Notes: generated by a model from the sequence alone, not told the origin. A DNA stretch of 64,000 nt from Spisula solida (GCA_947247005.1 OX365956.1:8390089-8454088), one strand, 5' to 3'. Numbered from the stretch's first letter, positions 44,244 through 55,890 are shown. Numbers and translations are program-made.

Positions 44244-46902
44244 CTGAAAATAAAAATAGGATACTAGTAAATTGAACGTACCAACTGAGAGTAGAAATAG
44301 GAAAACAAGTAATCATAATTATAATAATACCAACTGAAAGCAGAAATAGAAAAACAAGTTCATGTCTAATATCAACTGAAAGCAGAAATAGGAAAACAAG
44401 TTCATGTCTAATACCAACTGAAAGCAGAAATAGAAAAACAAGAGTTCATGTCTAATTCCAACTGAAAGCAGAAATAGAAAAACAAGTAAATGGATCATAC
44501 CAACTGAAAGCAGAAATAGGAAAACAAGTGAATGAATCATTACAGCTGTAAACAGAAAAGGGAAAACAGATAAAATTCCCGCTATAATAGATCTACATGT
44601 ATATTAATCAGTTACTAGTAGTTCTCTAACTAAAACCTCCAACGAGAGTACATTATTTATAAGCGGATTTAGCTCAGTGGTAACGCACTGGAATGTCAAT
44701 CCAGAGGTCGTGGGTTCAATCCCCGGCATCGGAACTTGACATTCCTGAAATCTTATAATATTTCCCGCTATATCTGACCATGTGCAATGCAAAGTATCTG
44801 GGTAAATGTGCAAGGAAGCTGTGTATCGGTGCTATACACCGGGCACAATAAAGCACCAGTCTGTCTATTCGAAACAAGAACTAGGCGCACTTCTGCAGCG
44901 GCGGACATGCCTGTATCTAATGTCTCTCTCTCCCTTTAGTGACTTTCTCTCATTCTATCCCTCTGGTCAGATTATGCTGCATCTGGACTGGTAGAGGATG
45001 CACCTGCAACACTATAATGTAAAGTGTCCTTGAACGTGTGTTCGCATGAAAAAGGCGCTATATAAATCTGGTATATTTATTATTTACGTTACATATTCGA
45101 CCTTTAATTCCAACAATATTGAACACATTTATAAACGGTTATATTAAACGTTTTCTTGTTAGTAAACTTGCTATTTAAAAAAATGTGACCTTTGTAAATT
45201 CCCAACTCGCATAGCGCAGTATAAATTTATTTACACCCTTTAAATTCTCTAGCTCACAAAGCTCGGTATATACTGAAAGTTATAGACTTACGGAAGAAAC
45301 GCCTAAATCTCCTTTACTATCTCGATGGTTTGGATTTAATAACATTAGGGTGGGCTTCCACACTTCATTCAACCCGAGAGTAATATTTGTGATGTTGTTG
45401 TGATCTTCTGGATTCCATCGTATACTGGTGTCGTTCCACTGCAAAGGTAACAAGTACATTATATGCATGCATATTATTATAACGGAGTGTCATCGTTGCT
45501 TTTAGATGTCTGGCATGTTGACTGAATCATTTGTATACAATTAAAATGTTGCGTACGCGAAACTGGTAAATGGCTAAAGGCCATACTTGCGGTGCTGATT
45601 CCGTACTGTACTTGTTTCAAAACGAGGCTATAAACTCGATCCTCGCTTAATCACTTGGTCAAATGTTTTGGTGATAACTGTAAGTGTGGCAGACTTGATC
45701 TTTACCATTTTAATCGCATACATGTATCAGTTCATGTTCAAACTGATGTAACAAAGAATTAACGGCACCGACAGAAAAGTTCGTGGTCTTTGATATCATG
45801 AATTTCCAAGGATAAGGACACTTGTCAGGAATTGTTGACTCCTGTTGTGTCGAAATTCGGATATGTCGACATACTTTTGACTGTAGTTTATATTCGACAT
45901 TTATTTATGGTCGATTGAGAAACACTTTTTTCAAACTCATATTAATCACTCTCGACACATCATGTCTGACTTTATCCATCGCATCGAGGGTATGAGAGAA
46001 GAGAAACCAGTTTCAATTTAACGCCGAGTGTCTAGCAATGGAATTGCTGAAACATGTACAATATTTATTTCGTCTTTGTTATGATGCGTCCTGGGATCAA
46101 ACCCTTGACCTCCTGTACTCGAGGTAGACGCTCAACCACTAGGCTATCAAGTTAATAGTTGATCATTATCAAGAGCAGCGATGCAAGTATTTTTCTTCAT
46201 GTTTCAAAAATGTGCTTTTTACCACCTCATTATCTAAGAAGTTTGAGTGGGATTGTTCATATGATGCATATATACAATTGTATATGATTAAATGCCTTCC
46301 AGCATAGGATTCCACTCTTCTGTAAGTTACAATTTGATTCATGATCTCTTAACATCCAGATTATTTTTAATTTAGTATCAAAATTAAAGACGTTGTTCAT
46401 CAGTAGATATATTTCAATACAATAACAGGTACATTACTATTATAATCGAATGCTTGTAACGTTAAGCAACCCTCCTATATTTACTATTATACCTCACTTT
46501 TTTCTACCATGCTAAAAGCCCCCATCGAAAGACATTATGACTGTCAAAGGCATTTCCAAGCCATTTGACACGTGATCGACCGAAAGGTGACTGTCGGGTC
46601 ATGTGATCGACATGGCATTTTGAATATCATGTAATGACAAGTAACAGATCTATACTTACTGACATTTCAAATGCAACTACACTCGACAATTCCTCTTCCA
46701 CTTCATCTAGGTCACCCAGTGCTATCGGAGAAGCTTTTATGTTGACGATAAATGGTTTGGTGAAGTCAGAACTCGGTAATGTAGTCTTCCTGTAGTTATG
46801 CAGGAGCTTACTTGCTAGTGAATTGATATCTTGGACATTGGGTACACTTTTAATTGGTGCAATGACCATAAACAACGCAACAAACAATATCTGTACTCTC
46901 AT
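43314..46902 (-). CDS. nicotinic acetylcholine receptor-like subunit 2 (3 coding exons)
   Basis: Minus-strand exons 46902-46660, 45438-45292 and 44243-43314 give 439 residues, all introns phase 0. Domains are a signal peptide (MRVQILFVALFMVIAPIKS), a ligand-binding domain with NNITNIT sites, EVWKPT in loop A, a Cys-loop (C153 and C167, FPFD) and M1-M4 at about 224-247, 254-276, 284-310 and near the C-terminus. The acidic cytoplasmic loop is Ser/Asp/Glu-rich. D at -1' and L at 9' of M2 fit a cation pore. Loop B lacks the key Trp, and loop C has neither the Tyr pair nor adjacent cysteines. It is a paralogue of 14847-18680, with the same start context (GCTTAACAATGAGAGTACA) and exon phases, in inverted orientation about 25 kb away. 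It probably assembles with other subunits at the plasma membrane; its ligand is unknown. Confidence 0.93.
44241..44545. repeat. 42-49-bp minisatellite whose units each mimic a 3' splice site
   Basis: Six or seven units from 44282 to 44543 start CAACTGAAAGCAGAAATAGG and continue AAAACAAGT. On the minus strand, the sense of receptor gene 2, each unit reads TTTTCCTATTTCTGCTTTCAG then TTG, a polypyrimidine tract ending CAG. The authentic acceptor (44244 leftwards, CCTATTTTTATTTTCAG/ATA) occupies the matching position in a diverged terminal unit at 44241-44281. Confidence 0.9.
44663..45083 (+). mobile_element. tRNA-Asp-like SINE (family S3) in intron 2 of receptor gene 2
   Basis: The tRNA-like head has A box TAGCTCAGTGG, an anticodon arm CTGGA-ATGTCAA-TCCAG (GTC) and B box GGTTCAATCCC. 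A long SINE body follows, ending in AAAGGCGCTATATAAATCTG and a TATTTATTATT tail, a 3' domain shared by many metazoan SINEs. It is therefore a SINE and not a functional tRNA gene. A body fragment recurs at 62860-62915. Confidence 0.85.
45292..45438 (-). CDS. receptor-like subunit 2, coding exon 2
   Basis: 147 bp between acceptor TACCTTTGCAG and donor TCTTCC/GTAAGT, encoding W-N-D-T-S-I-R-W through LGLNEVWKP and GVSS. Confidence 0.92.
45890..46155 (-). mobile_element. tRNA-derived SINE, family S1, copy c
   Basis: The tRNA-like head on the minus strand has CTTGATAGCCTAGTGGTTGA and B box GGGTTTGATCCC, then GACGAAATAAATATTG and the CATCGCATCGAGGGT-complement body. It lies in intron 1 of receptor gene 2. 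Confidence 0.75.
46660..46902 (-). CDS. receptor-like subunit 2, coding exon 1
   Basis: 81 codons from ATG to donor ATGTCA/GTAAGT. An acceptor (TTCTTTTACAG) lies 8 bp before the ATG, as in gene 1, so a 5' UTR exon must lie at higher coordinates; it was not found. Confidence 0.9.
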
Positions 46903-47312
46903 TGTTAAGCCTGTAAAAGAACCAGAATAGTTACGTTTGTATAACTGAATGCATTTTGTATCGTAGCGCTTGCTGCAAAATGCCTACGTTTTCAGCATAT
47001 AACATATTTGTAAGCTACATTTGTACTATCGCAACACTTACAGTATGGTAGGTTGGTAATGTCAGACACCAGTATGTACACCTACCGAAAGTAAAAAAAG
47101 TAACACACACATTCTTGCGTTAATAACCGCGGGCTCGATATCTGAGGATATCACAATGCGAATTCTATAGAAATTTGGAATACTGACACGACAAAGAAGC
47201 ATTTAAATTGATTTATGTTCGAACTTTTATGTCTGAATCATGTTGATTCAGCCGCTTACTCTCGTATAGGAAGCTACGCGTCAGAAAAGAAAATACTTGG
47301 TATATATATATA

Positions 47313-48621
47313 CAGTAAAATCTCGGTAATACGAGCAGCGATTATTCGAGCAACCGGCCTAATTCGAGCAAATTTCAAAGTCCCGACGAATTTGCTCTAT
47401 ATTGTACATTAATTTATCCCTCTAACTCGAGTAAAGTTATTACGAGCATCCGGTCTAATTCGAGCGCAGGTGTCGGTCCAATCAACAATTTTCAACGATA
47501 ATTAATTACCTTATCTCGAGGCAATCATCCGAGCGAAATTTCACACCTCCGAAAAATGTCATACTAAATTTTGTTACGGTCCGTATTTTTCACACATCGT
47601 GATAATCACAGTTTATGACATTAGCGTAATCCCTAACACTTAAATTGATGTCCGTATTTTCGATCCGTTACATTAAACAAGAAAGTAGAAGATATTTAAT
47701 TAATGAGCGTGATTTAAACTACACATACGTTTCAGAACAAGTTCAATAGGCAACAATTGGGAACATTAACTTATACGAGAACTAGAATTATTAAATGCAA
47801 CATCGTTGCTTCGAAGGTACTGACTCGCACAGACTTTTAAATTATCGTAAGATAAACCGACGTCCATGTAGAATCTTAAATATTTAGGAATTGGATTTAA
47901 TCGCGGACTTGATCAACTTCACTTATTCAGTATCAGACACGTGAAATTGTACTGTACGTAAGCTTACATTCGCAGGTTTTCATGAAATAAGGGAAATGAA
48001 AAGTTTTTGAAATGATTTTTACTTGCAGTTTTATAACGAACGGAGCCTAAATATTTAAGATTCTACATGGACGTCGGTTTATCTTACGATAATTTAAAAG
48101 TCTGTGCGAGTCAGTACCTTCGAAGCAACGATGTTGCATTTAATAATTCTAGTTCTCGTATGAGTTAATGTTCCCAATTGTTGCCTATTGAACTTGCTCT
48201 GAAACGTATGTGTAGTTTAAATCACGCTCATTAATTAAATATCTTCTACTTTCTTGTTTAATGTAACGGATCGAAAATACGGACATCAATTTAAGTGTTA
48301 GGGATTACGCTATTGTCATAAACTGTGATTATCACGATGTGTGAAAAATACGGACCGTAACAAAATTTAGTATGACATTTTTCGGAGGTGTGAAATTTCG
48401 CTCGGATGATTGCCTCGAGATAAGGTAATTAATTATCGTTGAAAATTGTTGATTGGACCGACACCTGCGCTCGAATTAGACCGGATGCTCGTAATAACTT
48501 TACTCGAGTTAGAGGGATAAATTAATGTACAATATAGAGCAAATTCGTCGGGACTTTGAAATTTGCTCGAATTAGGCCGGTTGCTCGAATAATCGCTGCT
48601 CGTATTACCGAGGTTTTACTG
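47313..48621. mobile_element. foldback DNA transposon, 576-bp near-perfect inverted arms
   Basis: Arms 47313-47888 and 48046-48621 are both 576 bp and differ at only a few positions (for example GACATTAGC/GACAATAGC and AGAACAAG/AGAGCAAG). The 157-bp spacer is unrelated. Termini CAGTAAAATCTCGGTAATAC and its complement are flanked by TA, and the ends contain repeated ATTCGAGCA motifs, so a Tigger/pogo-like origin is likely. No protein is encoded. Confidence 0.93.
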
Positions 48622-48654
48622 TATATATATCATATCGCGAAATGAAGCTAGGTT

Positions 48655-49200
48655 TTATGTAGGGTTAACGCATGCTTTTTTGGGCTATAATATCTGCAGT
48701 GTCCCGAGGGACTCTGCAGATGTTATACCACGAAAAAGCATGCGTAAACGCTATTATAGCATACAAAACATCAATAAATGCGTTGATATTTCGAAATAAA
48801 TACATTTTGGCGGGAAATTTTGTGGCGACGTCGCGTAAACAAACGTAACGTCGCGAGAACGAACGTTACGTCATAACAGTTTTTGTTATGATCGTCGACT
48901 TCCGGGATCGGCAAATACCAAGAAAACATGGATAATGCGGGTATGTTTAAATTTATTATTTCAATCTTATAGAAAATTAATTACTAGTTACAAATAAAAT
49001 GGGAATTGCAGTTCATAAGACGCTGTAAAATCGTTTATATTCGTCGGTTAGGCCCTGAAACGAGCATACGTAAAACTGGACGTTAACAGCGCGTTCTCGC
49101 GTGAATCTTTATGTTTACGTGTGGGTTTCGCCTCGTTAACGTATGGGCAAAATCATCGTTTTTATGCTATAATAGCATTTCACAAACGTAAGGAATGATA
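48655..49200. mobile_element. hairpin-ended element, family H1, inverted copy
   Basis: Starts TGTAGGGTTAACGCATGC with a hairpin (48664-48745, arms about 38 bp). The body is the reverse complement of 28504-28960, ending GCCCATACGTTAACG-complement then TTATGCTATAATAGC. It begins 34 bp after the foldback element. Confidence 0.8.
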
Positions 49201-49559
49201 AAGTTACCGATCTAACGTAAAATGTGTCACTTTTTTGTAATGCAATATTCTTCAAATTAACTTCCATTAGCCATCGTCTGCAACCTTTGCCATTAATTGG
49301 TGGTTCAATATACAACTACAAACATATCATTTTATTATATATAATTGAAACGATTATATTAACCATGTTCTTGTAGGCTACTTTTATTTTTATATTATGC
49401 ATCTTTTCCGTCTGTATTTGACCTTGACAACAACACAATTATGTAAAAATATTTTATATTGATATTATGATCAGGGGTCATCTGTGATCTATTTCACAAT
49501 TTTATTCACACTATATAACTCTATTTTACATTTAGGCTAGAAGCCAAATTGGACTAAAA

Positions 49560-49660
49560 AGCTAAATAAACGTTGTTTTTGGTGGTGGTTGTGGTGTTGC
49601 TTCTGCTGCTGTTGTTGCTGCTGTTGTTGCTGCTGTTGTTTATGTTGTTGTTGTTCTTGT
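49560..49660. repeat. (GTT/GCT)n trinucleotide microsatellite
   Basis: An imperfect TGTTGTTGCTGC run. It makes a glutamine run in a minus-strand ORF that shows no gene context. Confidence 0.8.
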
Positions 49661-49769
49661 ACTGTGCTGTAATTGATGCTCCAAATAAATCTTGAAATCC
49701 TGAAATCTTGAAATCTATACGGCATACAGTTCATGACCTCATGTTCACAATTGTTTTGCTGTTGGATAT

Positions 49770-49920
49770 GCAATGTATCACAGGAATATTCAGGCATTCA
49801 TATTGAATTTATAGTACCAGAAACTCTCACTACATGTATTGTTACTGATTTTGGTGGAAGACCTGAACTTGTAGAACGTCATTCGGCTCTCATGAATGAT
49901 ATTATACTGGGCGTCACTGA
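49770..49920 (+). CDS. weak candidate exon, unknown
   Basis: From an acceptor-like GCAATGTATCACAG the frame reads EYSGIHIEFIVPETLTTCIV then TDFGGRPELVERHSALMND, protein-like in composition. The following donor (GTA/GTTTGT) is weak and no family is recognised. Confidence 0.2.
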
Positions 49921-50153
49921 AAATATCCACTCTGTAGTTTGTATACACTATAATATATCGGTACTATATTGTTAAATAGAATTGCTGTGACTACACAGTA
50001 ATGTCAAAACATAGTCGTGTTCGGCTTTTAACACAGTGTAACGTGAATTTTAAAATATTACAGTCATTTCATTGACGCTGAGTATATATTGCAAACTCGT
50101 TCAATTACATCTCGTGGTAATACACATTATCCGTGAGATCACATGGAATTTAC

Positions 50154-50330
50154 TGTAAAATCACATGTTTTCGTGGGTATTAAATTTCGTTGATTTTGAC
50201 AGAGTAAAACCATAATTTATGTATTTGGGAGTTCGATAAATCGTGGACATCAGATTCCGTGTTCGAGTTTAACAACGAAATCATCGAAAATTCAACACCC
50301 TCGAAAATTAAGATTTTACAATATAAAGTT
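50154..50330. mobile_element. MITE family M2 copy (opposite orientation)
   Basis: Ends TTTACTGTAAAATCACATG and AAGATTTTACAATA. The internal CGTGGGTATTAAATTTCG block is in reverse order relative to 26941-27125. Confidence 0.7.
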
Positions 50331-50334
50331 CTAG

Positions 50335-52080
50335 ATTTCACGTTTTATGACATACGGAGAAGTTTGTGATCATGTAACTTGCAGTGTGATAACTCGTGTT
50401 CTAAATGCATAATCATCACCAACATTGTTTGAATGGTATTCACCAAAACGGTTAATGTGTTTTGTTGACATTGTTAGTTATAATATCTGTTCTTCATTTA
50501 AAGTATTAGTTTTTTTCACTTTAAGATATAAAGATTACTTACAATATCATTTGTCGCCCACTAAACACAACAACGAAACCCGGAGGTAAATATTACGAAC
50601 ATTATGTAAACTGTGTATAATACTTTCACGTCGAGACAGGCAACAGAGAGTGCGTTTATATGATACAGGTAAACGTTGTAGCACTGCTGCATTGTTTTGA
50701 ATTATCCAGCAGTACTTAGTTGTGCTACATTATATATAGTGAATGAATGTAACATATTTATACAATTTACGGAATATTTATAAGCATATACAGAGCGCCA
50801 AAAGGTCCGCAAATCAACATTGTTTTGTCTTTTTTATTGGAACCGCAAACTAAGTTATGCTGATACAACTACCCATGTGAACATTGATATTTTACCGATA
50901 TAAATTCATAACAATTATCAAATTTAAGAAATGTATTAATCCATATGAATATCGTATATGACATTACCCGACATTTCGAAAATACACATTACACTTAGCA
51001 AATGTTTGTTCACGTTTTGGTACCATATACCCTTTCTATTTATTGATATATTTGCACGAAATGTTGCGTTACTCAATCGATCAATCTACCATTAAAAAGC
51101 ACCCTACGAATTAGGGCGGTTTCCCACTAAGCAACATGCTTGCCGTTAACTTAGCTTGACAACATTGTTTTAGAACATTCTACCACTATTATTATTTTAT
51201 AGTGCAAGGGAGATAATCTCAGGTAAACATTGTCGTTCTTTGACCTTAGTGATAAGTGATCGTAACATGGTTTGACCCAAATGATGCTTTTTTACAAAAA
51301 CACAATTCAAATGCTAGTTTTATATTGATTCAACCGTATGATTGACTATGATTAAGCCTCAACAATGTCGTTGAATACTGTCCGAAAGTTTATCCGCTGT
51401 ATAGATCTTAGACCTGTCGTCAAGTGTTATGCCATACACACGATATGCCTGTTTAAGCTTATACCACAGTCTAGTAATGATAAAGACATGACAGTTTAAC
51501 TCGACAGAAAGTAGCCCCAATGAAACACCAGCCTTCAGCATCTCATACACACGATTATGTTCATTACCCACTTTGGTAATATTTTTAATGTCTTGCTTAA
51601 ATAAAAAAAACTAAATGTGTACTTGTTATCACAGACATGTTTGAAGAACATGTAAAGTGAAAATTAAGTGGAAAATTAAATACCCGATTTGCACGTGCAT
51701 GAATAGACGATTAACCATTTTTTCATGCGTGACGAAAAAGGACAATAATTTTAAAAAAAACACTAGCAATACTCTAATGGATACGTGGAAGAGAAAATTT
51801 CTTTCAACCCAACAATTCAAATTGTGTCGCAAAACCTTTGACGTTCAGTATATAAGTATACAATATGTATGCACGAATACAAATGACTGTCCCGAATAAA
51901 CGAGAAATATAGATAAACAAATTTAAACCATTGTCACTGCAAGGTCATATTAATAACATGTAGGAACATCAATATATGCAAGGTACTGTAATGTAAGATG
52001 GTTTGTAGATGTATAATTGTTAGGCCACTTGTCTCGTCAGAACTTGAAATACCACTCAGTCTATTCTCAGTCGCATTGTA
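50335..52080. other. non-coding stretch, nothing recognised
   Basis: AT-rich. ORFs of 60-80 codons (for example 51359-51571) have no domain or splice context. Confidence 0.35.
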
Positions 52081-52159
52081 AATATTGTTGTCTAGAATTG
52101 CCGAGGTACCGCATTATTGTATCACCTGTACCCTGTATTTTCCCTTGTCGTGTTTCAAA

Positions 52160-52350
52160 AAGATTATATTAAGTCAGACAGGGAAGGCAGCACTCAACTT
52201 TACCAGCCGAGCACAGAAAAAAACATTTAAAAAACAAAGCATTGAAAACAAGGCATCCCGCCCTGAATGTCTGCCGCCTCAGTCAGTCAACGAAACTAAA
52301 ACGAAACAAGAGCCAATTAAGTGACGAGAAAACAACAACCGGGAACCACA
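52160..52350 (+). repeat. dispersed repeat (AGTCAGACAGGGAAGGCAGC family), longest copy
   Basis: TTAAGTCAGACAGGGAAGGC AGCACTCAACTTTACCAGCC, then A-rich sequence with CAGTCAGTCAACGAAACTAA. Partial copies are at 20940, 42565 and, inverted, 18820. Confidence 0.6.
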
Positions 52351-52887
52351 CATCACAAGGACAATCTACAACATATACAGTATATAGTGTACATGCAATT
52401 TTGAAAGATACGAAGCAGCCTTGTACTGGACAACGAAATTGCAGCATGACACATACAAAATTAACAAAGTTCAACAAAAAGGCACAATGGCGAATTGTTT
52501 TTGTATTTCAAACCCGCACTATCTAGATCGAGAGATCTATCTTTACTTCCCACTTCCCACCGATGCTTCACTCAGATCATTCCGTTATAACCCATACTAT
52601 TCATTATGACCAATGTGTACGTTTCCCAACGTTCATTTTACTTCCGGTCATAACGCTAAATTCGGTACGTCCGTAACGTGTCCCGTAATTGTCCGTAAGC
52701 AGGGCTTCCCTGACGCTAAAATAATTTTCGTGACATCGGTGGATCATCTTCTGAGACTATATAAAGCCAGGATTTTATCACATTACTTATCAATCGGCTC
52801 CACCAAATTTTAGCAACCTCTATTCAAATATTTTATCTAGTAGCTCCACAAGTAATCCATACATGTTATATGTTTAAGAGAAGGAAG

Positions 52888-53511
52888 ATACATATGAGCC
52901 AGTCTCCAGGAAAACCTGCCATTTTGACAAATATATTGACTTTAAGATTTTCCATAGTATTACAGGATAATGTTAAATAAGCAAATTGCAAAATAAATTA
53001 TGTTAATATCTTGAGTTTTAAGGAATTACAGCTGTTTTTGTAGAGTCCCTATTCGGAGCTTTTTGTGTGACGTCGCAAACGTCATTCAAACGTTATTCGA
53101 CGTAACTGAAATAAGTATTTCATTATTACACCATTTGATCAATTCTTGACATAAACTGTTCAAATCAGTACTAAATTTTATAATTATGTTTCACTTTTCA
53201 AAATATATATCAAAATCGAAATTGTTTGCATTCAGAGAAATGCTACTTCTGTTTTAAACAATACAATCCTCGTTTTTCCTTATCGGAGTACTTTTCTGAA
53301 ATTGGTCACCATGGCTACGAAGTATGTGTTTTCGACATAATTCATAGGAAAATTTAAAGCTAAGGTATAGTACTATATGGGTCAATCACTTAAAATAGAA
53401 TCAATAGATATGTATTTTTCCTTATTTTAGAGCTTTATCAAAATCATGTTACATATAGTAATTACATAATGTCATTATAGCAGGTTTTCCTGGAGACTGG
53501 CTCATATGTAT
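52888..53511. mobile_element. MITE family M1, complete copy
   Basis: Perfect inverted ends of at least 30 bp: ATACATATGAGCCAGTCTCC (52888) with AGGAAAACCTGC, and the mirror GCAGGTTTTCCTGGAGACTG ending 53511. Non-coding. Related copies are at 24240-24897 and 38030-38600. Confidence 0.85.
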
Positions 53512-54500
53512 ATTCCTGAATCTATATTAAAGATCACCTGGAGAGCTTTCAATACTATTCCATCAATATTATACCATGACTACCTCGGCATTCTACAATT
53601 GTTGTATGTATGTGTTGATTGGCACCGCGATGGATCGCGGTGTCTGTATTGTAGGACTTTGTTATAATGAGCTGGAAGACAATTCCCCCGTGGTGAGCCT
53701 CAACTGGTATGAAGTTTATGGACAATTCCCCGTGTTGAGCCTCAATTTGTATGAAGTTCATAAACAATTTCCCATGTGGAGCCTCGATTTGTATGACAGC
53801 GAAATGTTTTGGCCATTTGTTTACCTTTAAATCAGAAAATAGTTCATCGTTTATTTTCTTTATGCGGAGTATTTAGGTAAAACAAACTCATGATAAATAC
53901 ATGTTTTGACAAAAAATCATTTTATAAACATTTCTGTTAAAAACAGATGCTAACGAACTTTTACGCATTAGTGTTTACTAGCGTATTAATTTTTCTTTTA
54001 TGTTGTTTACATCATACGCGATGTCGTCATTTAATGAAACGATTTTGTTTATTGGCTGGTTTTACCATGTGACCATGAACGGCGTTCGCTGATTTTTGGA
54101 CGCCATATTGATTACAACGCAGTTTCAGAACCTTTTCGACGCAATCTATACAGGGGTGCTTTATTAGCATCGAAACCATAAGTACCCAAAATTACACGAA
54201 CCCCATCGAATACCTGGTAATATTGGCCTTTTAAATCGGTAAAATGATTGAATAAATCGGCACCCGCCGTCTCGACCTAATGTAAACAATCACTGTAAGT
54301 AGGATGTACGGGTTACGCGTGAATGCCTAAAGACCGTTATCCGTACTGTCCGGAACACGGGTTTGAAAAGTTTAACAAACTTTCCCACGGTATATTGACC
54401 AACATAATTATGGTAGATTATGTACACTGAAGAAATATATTGGGTTTTAATTTAGTAAGGTTATAGTTAGTTACTTATTTCGTTTTTGTTATTTTTGATA
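53512..54500. other. non-coding stretch; short GAGCCTC repeats
   Basis: At 53690-53800 a motif GTGGAGCCTCAATTTGTATG repeats three times at about 51-bp spacing. There is otherwise nothing recognisable. Confidence 0.45.
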
Positions 54501-54505
54501 TACAC

Positions 54506-55890
54506 CACGCACGTTAATTAAATGTATATGACACTCTATATTAACGTATGTAAAAGGTGTAAATATGCTGCCGCTTACACATATCTATCGGCCGATTTAC
54601 AATGTTACCGCGGTAAGCGTAAAACGCACTATTCAAATTCTACCCTACCTTATATAAGACCTCATAATTTTACTATCTATTATCCGATTTTAAATATTTA
54701 AAGCTTGTAATGAAGCAGAGATATATGTCTGTCTAATTATACAACATTCATAACGATACCCTAATTATTAAATCCACGGCGACGAGTAAGAATCCGTCCC
54801 GCGTAAAAGTAAGTTTAAACTGTCCCGTTTTTTACCAAATAAAAATGCAATCAACGGTCGAAAATCATCAAATATTAATTTCATTTTCGATCGATTTTTT
54901 TCATTAAAGCTTGTTTTAAAAGCTTATACTGTAAGGTTTTATAAAATGTAAAACCTATTTTTAAAGCATTTGCGAGTTGTCGACCGCCAACGAAATAAAA
55001 CAGAATGGACGTATTCATAATAATGTGTGATGTAAACTACGCCGACCATTGGTAATCTTTTGTGGCGATTTTTTTCAAAAGCTAGCATCATGGTTCGTTA
55101 ATTAATGCAAACAATACCTCACAATATGCATTTAATAGCAGGTTATATTGTAAATAATCGCCATTTTATAATTAACATTCGGCAATAAGTCCGCAAGTTC
55201 AATACAGCTACCGAAAAAAATATTCCCGCATCGTGACAAAAATCACTATTTTTGACTCCATTTTGTAAAGACAGAACCAATAGAAACCAGAAAAAAGTAC
55301 AACCAGTACCTCAAAACGTTTTTAATCTCACAATTTAAACAAGTTTCAATCAAAACTATGTTTTCAATTAGCGCATGGAAGGTGTGCAGGTGCCCGTTTC
55401 ACACGCGTTTCGACGTGATTCCGCCATTTTGAAAATTTATTTGCAATAATTAGTACTACATAAATGCACGAAGTTTAATCAAATCGTTGGCGGTCGACAA
55501 CTCACAAATGCTTTATAAATAAGTTTAACATTTTATAAAACCTTAAAGTATTAGCTTTTAAAACAAGTTTTAATGAACAAAATCGATCGAAAATTAAATT
55601 CATATTTGATGATTTTCGACCGTTGGTTTTATTTTTATTTGGTAAAAAAGGGGTATTTTAAATGTTGTATTAAAAGATAGACATATATCTCTGCTTCATT
55701 ACAAGCTTTAAATATTTAAAATCGGATAATAGATACGAAAATTATGAGGTCTTACATAAAGCAGGATAGAATTTGACTAGTGCGTTTTACGCTTACCGCG
55801 GTAACATTGTTATTCGGCCGATCGATATGTGTAAGCGGCAGCATATTTACGTTAATATAGAGTGTCATATACATTTAATTAACATGCGTG
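54506..55890. mobile_element. foldback element, family F2, two-arm copy
   Basis: Outer ends CACGCACGTTAATTAAATGT and ACATTTAATTAACATGCGTG. Arms about 54506-54995 and 55485-55890 share, inverted, TATCGGCCGAT, GTTACCGCGGTAAGCG, AAGCTTGTAATGAAGCAGAG, CAACGGTCGAAAATCATCAA and TTGTCGACCGCCAACG. The right arm lacks about 70 bp found in the left. The roughly 490-bp centre is unrelated. No ORF. Confidence 0.85.

Noticed and set aside
44663..44735. tRNA-Asp gene
   Set aside because: A and B boxes and a GTC anticodon are present, but the sequence continues into a SINE body with the GCGCTATATAAAT tail and lacks a clean acceptor stem.
49537..49797. polyglutamine protein ORF
   Set aside because: It follows from a (GTT/GCT)n microsatellite. 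No splice sites or domain are visible.
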